NCBI RefSeq assembly: GCF_026157105.1
Contig: NZ_JANPVQ010000001.1
Span: 1,977,501-2,041,500, forward strand
Origin: Sphingomicrobium marinum
GTDB lineage: Bacteria; Pseudomonadota; Alphaproteobacteria; Sphingomonadales; Sphingomonadaceae
Length of the DNA: 64,000 nt
Reading direction: 5' to 3'
The position numbers were made by a program, and so were the translations under genes. Under the pieces are notes generated by a model. That model did not search any database. It was given only the letters and a program-made list of their open reading frames with translations, and had not been told where the DNA came from. Positions 57,827 through 64,000 of the stretch are shown here, one piece after another. Each line of letters opens with the position of its first letter. Positions within the stretch are counted from its first letter, which is position 1.

Positions 57827-59316
57827 CAGGCCTGCAACGCCTTCAGCGCCTCTTTATGGCTCGGAAAGTTCATCGCGCAGCGCTCCAGGAAATCATCGAT
57901 TCTGTGCATATCGGGGAGATGCACGTCTTCGCCCGGCTTTTCCAGCTTTTGCGGGAAATTCCCGTATCCGCCGAGGAGGCAGTGCCAGCTTACGGCATTG
58001 TAATATTTGGCGATATCCTGCCGCTGCACCTCGAGTGTCAAATCTTGGCGCGTGAACCAGGACGTCATAATGCCCTTGAGGCTGGGCGAGAGGTTATCGT
58101 GCGCGGCATTGTCGCGCCAATAGTCGGTGTCGCGGCGTAGCTGGCAGCGATAGTGCGCGACGATATAGTCGCGAATGCCTTCATAGCGCGCAACGATGGC
58201 ATCGTTGAACGGTTCGCGCGCTTCTTCGCCGAGCCCGTTCTTGTCCACCGCAGCGATGAACTGTTCGACCGTGACGAGCACGATGTGCAACGCAGTCGCT
58301 TCGAGCGGCTCGAGAAATCCCTGCGCCAGACCAATGGCTAGACAATTGGCATTCCAGCTCTTGTCCAGCCGCCCGCAGCGCATCTTGAGATGGCGCGCTT
58401 CGACGTCGTCGCCGACGCCAAGCGCGGCGCGCAATTCGGCCTCCGCCGCGTCGGCATCGATATATTTCGAGCTGTAGACATAGCCGTTGCCGGTGCGGTT
58501 GGTCAGCGGGATCGACCAGCGCCAGCCCGCATCCATCGCGATGGCCCGCGTTGCGCATTCGGGACCACCTTGGGCGACATCGGTGGCAAGGACCACCGCG
58601 CTGTCGGCGAACAAATTGTCGGCGAACGAGATGTGATTTGCGCCCAGCGCCTGTTCGGCGATCATCGCGCGAAAGCCAGAGGCATCGATGAAGAAATCGG
58701 CCTCATGCCGCTCGCCGTCTTCACCAACCAGCGCGGCGACCTCGCCCGCGTCCGCCAGTTCGACCGAAACGATTTTGGTGTCGACCCATTCGACCCCGCG
58801 CTTGGTGGCGATGCGCTTGAGCACCTCGCCCACCTTGTGCGCATCGAAATGGTAGCCGTAGCTGACCTCGAACGGAAAATGCTCGGGGTTGAGCGGCGCC
58901 AGCTTGCGCTCCGCCAGCAGCCCCGGGAACAGGAAGTCGTCCGGGTGCGCGGGGACATCGAGGCCCGACCGGCGCAGGCGCGACGCGCGGAACAACTGCC
59001 CCGCGCTATGCCCGTCCAACGCAGTCGGAAACGGATGGAAATAGCGCTCGTAGCCGGGCTTTTGCGACCAGTTTTCGAACTGGATGCCGACCTTGTAGGT
59101 CGCGTTGGCGTCGGGCATCCACTCGGCCTCGCTCACCCCGATCGTATCGAAGAAGGCCTTGAGTTGCGGGGTGGAGCCCTCGCCCACGCCGACGATGCCG
59201 ATCTCGCTGCTTTCGATCAGCCGGATCCGGGTGTCCGGCCAATGATGCTGGAACAGGCAGGCGGCCATCCAGCCTGCCGTCCCGCCACCCAGGATCGTAA
59301 TACTGCTTGGTGTCAC
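57826..59316 (-). CDS. Tryptophan-halogenase-like flavoprotein
   Basis: A 496-residue flavin-dependent halogenase family protein with GTG start in a 4-base overlap with the GH97 gene. FAD loop: ITILGGGTAGWMAACLFQHH; GVGEGSTPQLKAFFDTIGVS; candidate catalytic lysine in ATYKVGIQFENW; the halogenase signature WxWxIP is present as WRWSIPL; late LEPLEATALHIVLVTVEQFI carries the glutamate region. Relatives are frequent in carbohydrate-uptake loci of sphingomonads, Caulobacter and Xanthomonas, where their role is unclear; halogenation is not proven there. It lies in mid-operon between a glycosidase and zwf. Confidence 0.88.
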   Translation of the reverse strand: MTPSSITILGGGTAGWMAACLFQHHWPDTRIRLIESSEIGIVGVGEGSTPQLKAFFDTIGVSEAEWMPDANATYKVGIQFENWSQKPGYERYFHPFPTALDGHSAGQLFRASRLRRSGLDVPAHPDDFLFPGLLAERKLAPLNPEHFPFEVSYGYHFDAHKVGEVLKRIATKRGVEWVDTKIVSVELADAGEVAALVGEDGERHEADFFIDASGFRAMIAEQALGANHISFADNLFADSAVVLATDVAQGGPECATRAIAMDAGWRWSIPLTNRTGNGYVYSSKYIDADAAEAELRAALGVGDDVEARHLKMRCGRLDKSWNANCLAIGLAQGFLEPLEATALHIVLVTVEQFIAAVDKNGLGEEAREPFNDAIVARYEGIRDYIVAHYRCQLRRDTDYWRDNAAHDNLSPSLKGIMTSWFTRQDLTLEVQRQDIAKYYNAVSWHCLLGGYGNFPQKLEKPGEDVHLPDMHRIDDFLERCAMNFPSHKEALKALQA

Positions 59317-61340
59317 TGCGCCTCCAGGCGGATGGCATAGCCGCCGCCGGGAGCCATGTTGAGGGCCAAAACGTCGCTCGCCGTCACGTCGCGCTGTTCG
59401 ATCACGATGTCGAAGCGCGTCGGACCGAGATAATGCGATGTGTCCGCATCGCGATAGATGTGCGCTCGATAGGTCCGGCCATCTTCCAGAAAGTCGAGGC
59501 TCACATTGGTCGCGCGGCCAAATTCGTCAGCAACGCCGCCGATGAACCAGTCATCGCTGTTGCGGTCCTTGCGCGCGACCACGGCATATTTGCCGACTTC
59601 ACCTTCGAGGATGCGACTTTCATCCCAGTCGACCGCGACGTCCTTGATGAACTGGAAGGGTTCGGGATGCTCGGCATAATGTTCGGGCAGGTCGGCGACC
59701 ATCTGGATCGGCGAGTAGATCACGACATATTCGGCCAGCGCGCGCGCCATCGTCATCTGGAGCGGCTGCCCCTGCCCTTCGAGGCTGAGCACGCCCGGCG
59801 TATAATCCATCGGCCCCGACAGCATTCGCGTGAAGAGCAAGGTCGGCACGTGGCTCGGCCCGTTCGGCGGGTTGCCCCATGCGGAAAATTCCATGCCGCG
59901 CGCGCCCTCGCGGCTCACCCAGTTGGGATAGGTGCGGCGCAGCCCGGTATCCTTAACGGGTTCGTGCGGGTTCATCGCGATGCGCCGCTTGGCGGCCTCC
60001 TCGACCACCATGATGTGATGGCGCGTCGTGATCTGGCTTTCCTGATGTTCGCGTGTTTCGCGCCCGTCGGGATGGACGAAGCGTAGATTGTGCGCGTCTG
60101 TGACATAGCCCGACTTGATCACCTTCACGCCGCGTTCGGCCATCAGGTCGAGTGCGTCTTGCAGTTGCGATTCATAGTTGGCGACATCGCCCGAGGTTTC
60201 GTGGTGCCCGACGATCGACACGCCCTTTTCGGCGGCGTAGCGCGCGACTTCCTCGAAATCATAGTCGGGATAGGGCTGCGTAAAGTCGAACAGGGCGCCG
60301 TTGAAGAACCAATTGCCGTCCCAGCCGACGTTCCAGCCCTCGACCAGCACGCCGGCAAACCCGTTTTCGGCAGCAAAGTCGATGTAGCGCTTGGTATTCT
60401 CCGTCGTCGCGCCATGCTTGGGCCCCGAGCCCCACGTCTCTTCGTTGAGGTGGAGCGACCACCACACGCCGACATATTTGTGCGGGGTGAACCAGTCGGA
60501 AATGTCGGCGATCTTGTTGGGCTCGTTGAGATTGAGGTCGATATCGCTTTCCGCGAGCCCACCGGCATCGTCGCTGATGCGGATGGTGCGCCACGGCGTG
60601 GAAAACGGCGTGTCGCGTTCGGCGCGCGCTGCGGTGCTGCCTGTCGGCGTTAGCGTCGCGCGGAAGTTGAGGCCGGTGACCCGCTTCACCCACATGCCGG
60701 CAAAATCGACCAAGGCCGCTTCGTGGATTGCGATATGGGTTCCGTTGGCAAGCCGAAATGTCACTGGCGTCAGGACCGTGCCGACGCTGCTGATCGCCGT
60801 GTTCTGGTAGAGATATTCGTAGCGGTTCCATTCGCCCGCCGGGACCCACCAGGCCTGCCCGTCGCTCGCAAAATTGAATTCGGTCAATTCATCGGCGATG
60901 CGCACGGTCTCCCCCATGCTCGGGTCATCGAACACGTAGCGAAACGCCACGCCGTCATCGAAGACGCGGAAGGTAATGCCGAACTTTCGTTTCTCGTCGC
61001 TGTCCTCCTCGAAGCGCACCGTCATCTGGTTGTGGTGATCGCGCACGTAGCGGCGCTCGCCCCAAGGCTGCTCCCACGTGCTATCGTGGTTGGACCGCGT
61101 CGCCCCGGTGATGCCGAGACGGCGTTCCAACTTGTCCTGGTCGGTCAGCAGGAAACCCAGCGCGCTTTGCGTCAGCACCGGCTCGCCGTCGCGATCGATG
61201 CGGTAATTGGGGCGCCCTTCGCCGTTGGTGTCGACGGTGACGACGATGCGGCCGTCGGGCGATGTCACGCTCTCCTGGGCCAGCGCCGGTGTGGCGAAAG
61301 CGATGAAAGCGGCGATGGCGATCCAGAAAAGCTTCATCAT
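59313..61340 (-). CDS. GH97 alpha-glucosidase (SusB-like)
   Basis: A 675-residue exported enzyme. ATG 61340 (GGAG five bases upstream) gives the signal peptide MKLFWIAIAAFIAFATPALA; a longer frame to 61769 lies over the GH13 gene and is not used. GH97 pattern: N-terminal beta-sandwich, then a barrel with LVEGWNVGWDGNWFFNGA, VSIVGHHETSGDVANYESQL and VKVIKSGYVTDAHN, and TGLRRTYPNWVSREGARGME. Calcium-binding Glu residues are in this region. It releases glucose from malto-oligosaccharides, probably in the periplasm. It overlaps the GH13 stop by 4 bases (ATGATGA) and the halogenase start by GTGA. Confidence 0.92.
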   Translation of the reverse strand: MMKLFWIAIAAFIAFATPALAQESVTSPDGRIVVTVDTNGEGRPNYRIDRDGEPVLTQSALGFLLTDQDKLERRLGITGATRSNHDSTWEQPWGERRYVRDHHNQMTVRFEEDSDEKRKFGITFRVFDDGVAFRYVFDDPSMGETVRIADELTEFNFASDGQAWWVPAGEWNRYEYLYQNTAISSVGTVLTPVTFRLANGTHIAIHEAALVDFAGMWVKRVTGLNFRATLTPTGSTAARAERDTPFSTPWRTIRISDDAGGLAESDIDLNLNEPNKIADISDWFTPHKYVGVWWSLHLNEETWGSGPKHGATTENTKRYIDFAAENGFAGVLVEGWNVGWDGNWFFNGALFDFTQPYPDYDFEEVARYAAEKGVSIVGHHETSGDVANYESQLQDALDLMAERGVKVIKSGYVTDAHNLRFVHPDGRETREHQESQITTRHHIMVVEEAAKRRIAMNPHEPVKDTGLRRTYPNWVSREGARGMEFSAWGNPPNGPSHVPTLLFTRMLSGPMDYTPGVLSLEGQGQPLQMTMARALAEYVVIYSPIQMVADLPEHYAEHPEPFQFIKDVAVDWDESRILEGEVGKYAVVARKDRNSDDWFIGGVADEFGRATNVSLDFLEDGRTYRAHIYRDADTSHYLGPTRFDIVIEQRDVTASDVLALNMAPGGGYAIRLEAQ

Positions 61341-63037
61341 TCGATCTCCGGCATGGATGCGACAAAGGCAGCGAAGGGGCCAAGCTGGCCAGCTGCGACA
61401 TCGCCGCACTGTTCGAGTATTTCGAAGTCGGCGGGAAGCGATACGCTTGCCGGTTCCTCGCCCGTGTTGAAGACGCACAGCAGCCGCTCGCCGCCACCGG
61501 CACGCTCGAGCATGATGACGCTCCCTTCCTCGCGGCAGGCGACAAGGTCGCCCGTCTGGAGCGCGGGGTGTGCCTTGCGAAGCGCGATGCAAGCCTTCGT
61601 CCATTCGAGCAGCGATCCTTGCACCCCGGCTTGCTGATCGACTGCCATCGCGGGATGATCGGGCCCGATCGGCAGCCACGGCTGCGCGCTGGAAAAGCCG
61701 GCCTGCGGCGCGTCCTTTACCCACGGCATGGGGGTACGCACGCCATCGCGCGAAAGCGTCATCGGCCAATTGGCGATGGCTTCGGGGTCCTGCAATTTCT
61801 CGTACGGGATATCGACCTGCGTCAGCCCGAGTTCTTCGCCCTGATAGATGATGACGTTGCCGCGCAAGCAGAGGAACAGCAGCAGCTTCATGCGATTGAA
61901 CGCGTCGGCATGTTCGGGGCGCGCCCAGCGCGATACGGCGCGCGGCGCATCATGATTTTCGAAGGCCCATGTCGGCCAGCCTTCGCTATCCTCACCCGGC
62001 CAACGCTTGAGCGATGCGCAGACGACCTCGGGGGTGAGTTGCTTGGCGTAGAGAAATTCGAAGCCGTACACGCTGTTGAGCTTGGTCTCGCCTTCGGTCA
62101 GCCGCTGCTGGAATTCGTGCACGCCGGACCCGCCGACTTCGGCGACCGAAAAGGTGGCACCATACTGGTCCATGACCTCGCGGATGCGCTTGACAAAACG
62201 GAAGGTCCCGGGGCCCGCCTGGTTGTGGATATTGTCCTGGAAATCATGGCTGCGCGCCTTCGACTTGTCGGGATCCGATGCGGGTGGATTATCGGTCAGC
62301 GCCGAATCGTGGAACATGTGCAGGACAGCATCGATGCGAAAGCCATCGACACCGCGATCGAGCCAGAAGCGCGCCACCTCGATGATCTCGGCCTGCACTT
62401 CTTCGCTATGCAGGTTGAGATCGGGCTGCTGCTTGAGAAAGTTGTGGAAGTAATATTGGCCGCGGCGCGGATCCCACGTCCATGCCGGGCCGCCGAAGAT
62501 GGACTGCCAGTTATTGGGCGGCGATCCATCGGGTTTGGGGTCGGACCAGACGTACCAATCGGCCTTGGGATTGTCGCGGCTCTGCCTGCTCTCCTCGAAC
62601 CAGCGATGCTGGTCGGAACTATGCGACCACACCTGGTCGATAATGACCTTAAGCCCCAGCGCATGCGCTTTTTCGACCAGCGCGTCGAAATCTTCGAGCG
62701 TGCCGAAGATCGGATCGACATTGCGGAACTCGGCAACATCGTACCCGAAATCGAGCATGGGCGAGGTAAAGAAGGGCGAAATCCAGATCGCGTCCGCGCC
62801 GAGCGTGGCGACATGGTCGAGCCGCTGGGTGATGCCCGGGAGGTCGCCGATCCCGTCGCCATTGCTGTCGGCGAAACTACGCGGATAGATCTGATAGATG
62901 ACCGCGCCTTTCCACCAAGGCCTCTCTTCGGCAGGCATCTGCTGCTCGACGGCCTGAGGTGTCAGGTCGAGCGCTTCCTTGCTCGTCCCGTCACCGCCGC
63001 CACCGCGCTTGGTCTTGATCAGTTTAGACAGGCTCAT
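61337..63037 (-). CDS. GH13 alpha-glucosidase/oligo-1,6-glucosidase
   Basis: I start at ATG 63037 (MSLSKLIKTKRG); a longer frame to 63115 overlaps the upstream amylase gene. The protein has 566 residues. Barrel motifs: AVIYQIYPRSFADSNGDGIG, VIIDQVWSHSSDQHRWF, nucleophile Asp in DGFRIDAVLHMF, acid/base Glu in FSVAEVGGSG and FENHDAPRAVSRW. It lacks a signal peptide; a run of Gly near 15-20 precedes the barrel. It cuts alpha-1,4 or 1,6 glucosides from maltodextrins, probably in the cytosol. Overlaps the upstream amylase stop by 4 bases. Confidence 0.92.
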   Translation of the reverse strand: MSLSKLIKTKRGGGGDGTSKEALDLTPQAVEQQMPAEERPWWKGAVIYQIYPRSFADSNGDGIGDLPGITQRLDHVATLGADAIWISPFFTSPMLDFGYDVAEFRNVDPIFGTLEDFDALVEKAHALGLKVIIDQVWSHSSDQHRWFEESRQSRDNPKADWYVWSDPKPDGSPPNNWQSIFGGPAWTWDPRRGQYYFHNFLKQQPDLNLHSEEVQAEIIEVARFWLDRGVDGFRIDAVLHMFHDSALTDNPPASDPDKSKARSHDFQDNIHNQAGPGTFRFVKRIREVMDQYGATFSVAEVGGSGVHEFQQRLTEGETKLNSVYGFEFLYAKQLTPEVVCASLKRWPGEDSEGWPTWAFENHDAPRAVSRWARPEHADAFNRMKLLLFLCLRGNVIIYQGEELGLTQVDIPYEKLQDPEAIANWPMTLSRDGVRTPMPWVKDAPQAGFSSAQPWLPIGPDHPAMAVDQQAGVQGSLLEWTKACIALRKAHPALQTGDLVACREEGSVIMLERAGGGERLLCVFNTGEEPASVSLPADFEILEQCGDVAAGQLGPFAAFVASMPEIE

Positions 63038-64000
63038 TTGGCTTCGCACACCGCGTAGCTGAGCGGCGCCAGCGCGTAGGCCAGACTGCCGGGGGCGGAG
63101 GCCTGCGGGCTGCAATGGCCGGCCAGCGCATTGAATTCCATCGACCTGGTTTCAACCAGCACGTTACCGCTGATCGCCTCGGTCGAGGTGTTGAATAGCA
63201 GCACGATTTCCTTGCCGGTCACCGGATCGAAGCGCGACGCGGCGAACAGGCCGGGTTTGTCCTTGTAGGCGCGCGTCACCTGGTCACCCTTGGTGAAAGC
63301 AGGCGTCGAGGTGCGCATGTTGGCGAGCATCGCGATCTCGCGGTAGATCGGATGCGCGGTGTCGAAATTCTCGTCGGCAGTCGTCGCGTCGGTGCCGATC
63401 AGGTCGTTGTCGTTATATTCGTCCACCCGGCTTGCGAACATGTTCTCGCGCGCCATCTGGTCGTGACCGTCACCGACGAAGCCTTGTTCGTCGCCATAAT
63501 AGATGGTCGGTGCGCCGCGCAGCGTCAGCATCATGGCATGACCAAGCAACACGCGCTGCAACAGCTCGTCCTGGCTGATGCCGGGGCGGTCGGCTTTGAT
63601 CAGCGTCGAGAAACGACCCATGTCGTGGTTGCCAAGGAAGGTCGGCAGCGTCTTGGCCATCTGGTGACCGCCGGCATAGAGCGCGTCCATTTCGAACATG
63701 CGCGCGATCACCGCGGTCGGCGCATCCTGCCCGAGCAGTTCGCGGACGCTTTGCTGGAAGGCGAAGTCGAGCACCGCGGGAAAGCGGTCGCGGCGCGTGA
63801 ACATGGCGATGTAGCCAGGATTGCTATCGTCGCGGAACACTTCACCGAACTGCGTGAAATTGGGAATGCCGGCCGCTTCGGCGGTCACGGTCATTGCGGG
63901 CGCGAAATATTGCCAGAATTCAGGATTTACATGGCGCGCCGTATCGATGCGGAAACCGTCGACCCCGTACTTCTCGATCCAGCCCTTGAAGATTTCGATC
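63034..64000 (-). CDS. Alpha-amylase family glycosyl hydrolase (5' end outside window)
   Basis: The frame stays open from the stop at 63034 to the right edge at 64000, so the N-terminal third is missing. Visible: GVDGFRIDTARHVNPEFW with the nucleophile Asp, then IPNFTQFGEVFRDDSNPG with the acid/base Glu, LPTFLGNHDMGRFSTL with the transition-state Asp, and GAPTIYYGDEQGFVGDG. The C-terminal beta domain ends in ALAPLSYAVCEAK. It is a GH13 amylase, likely exported as first enzyme of alpha-glucan use. First visible gene of the operon ending at eda. An in-frame ATG at 63894 is internal. Confidence 0.92.
   Translation of the reverse strand, partial: IEIFKGWIEKYGVDGFRIDTARHVNPEFWQYFAPAMTVTAEAAGIPNFTQFGEVFRDDSNPGYIAMFTRRDRFPAVLDFAFQQSVRELLGQDAPTAVIARMFEMDALYAGGHQMAKTLPTFLGNHDMGRFSTLIKADRPGISQDELLQRVLLGHAMMLTLRGAPTIYYGDEQGFVGDGHDQMARENMFASRVDEYNDNDLIGTDATTADENFDTAHPIYREIAMLANMRTSTPAFTKGDQVTRAYKDKPGLFAASRFDPVTGKEIVLLFNTSTEAISGNVLVETRSMEFNALAGHCSPQASAPGSLAYALAPLSYAVCEAK

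Noticed and set aside
61568-63058. 496-codon plus-strand open frame opposite the GH13 and amylase genes
   Set aside because: It lies wholly antisense to genes with clear catalytic motifs, has low-complexity Arg/Ala/Asp composition and no recognisable domain. It is an expected shadow in GC-rich DNA.
1-64000. CRISPR arrays, insertion sequences, prophage or integrase genes, attachment sites, rRNA and replication origin
   Set aside because: I looked for spaced repeats, transposase and integrase motifs, att-like duplications at the tRNA, and dnaA-box clusters, and saw none that hold up. The tRNA is flanked by ordinary genes with no partial tRNA repeat noticed.

Overview
The window looks like a chromosomal segment of a GC-rich alphaproteobacterium of the order Sphingomonadales. 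It is probably a pigmented, aerobic, oligotrophic member of the Sphingomonadaceae/Erythrobacteraceae group. This rests on the content together: a crtY-crtI-crtB carotenoid cluster, an NDUFS4-type complex I subunit, a PrsR-type PEP-CTERM/EPS activator, a DUF3297 protein, a PepSY/FeuP/FeuQ-like signalling trio, and an Entner-Doudoroff operon joined to starch-degrading enzymes and a tryptophan-halogenase-like flavoprotein. The genus cannot be fixed from sequence alone. I saw no insertion sequence, prophage, CRISPR array, integrase or rRNA. One tRNA is present. Genes are very tightly packed, with many ATGA/GTGA stop-start overlaps, and no intergenic gap exceeds about 230 bases.

Layout from left to right. 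1-4.5 kb: the 3' part of a sigma-54 activator, a bestrophin-like membrane protein, an MgtC-like protein, a coiled-coil protein and an Uup-type ABC-F ATPase. 4.6-7.1 kb: a small PepSY protein with a response regulator and sensor kinase. 7.1-13.1 kb: polyprenyl diphosphate synthase, a CapA-like lipoprotein, the helicase HrpB, a complex I subunit and an MscS channel. 13.1-20.9 kb: a DUF2141 protein, a sterol-desaturase-type hydroxylase, crtYIB, then an overlapping trio (GDPD-like lipoprotein, PAP2/AUR1-like phosphatase, GT4 glycosyltransferase) that looks like a membrane glycolipid module. 20.9-26.9 kb: a PadR regulator with a three-copy 16-bp operator, RarA, a TM-helix channel, an RNase H-fold protein, tRNA-Thr(UGU) and threonine synthase. 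26.9-31.3 kb: a ZnuD-like TonB receptor and a phage-shock operon with a very clear sigma-54 promoter.

31.3-42.5 kb: a DUF3857 transglutaminase, DUF3297, an exported TolB-propeller/amidohydrolase fusion, the branched-chain 2-oxoacid dehydrogenase genes E1alpha-E1beta-E2, an azoreductase/HxlR divergent pair and an exported intradiol-dioxygenase-like protein. 42.5-52.3 kb: a Ca2+/Na+ antiporter, an AceE/MdeB-like E1 enzyme, a small unknown protein, a MaoC hydratase with a CitE-like CoA-ester lyase and a DASS anion transporter, a zinc alcohol dehydrogenase, a DUF3833-like protein and an MHS-family transporter. 52.3-64 kb (all minus strand): a nine-gene run of alpha-amylase (cut by the window edge), GH13 alpha-glucosidase, GH97, halogenase-like protein, zwf, pgl, edd, glk and eda.

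The minus-strand run reads as one transcription unit taking alpha-glucan to glucose (GH13/GH97), glucose to glucose-6-phosphate (Glk), and on to pyruvate and glyceraldehyde-3-phosphate by Entner-Doudoroff (Zwf, Pgl, Edd, Eda). The items I consider most worth following are the sigma-54 psp operon with extra small genes and no adjacent pspF, the GDPD/PAP2/GT trio beside the carotenoid genes, the PadR 16-bp iterons, the tandem CACTAG-loop hairpins between the MHS transporter and eda, and the halogenase-like gene embedded in a starch-to-pyruvate operon.
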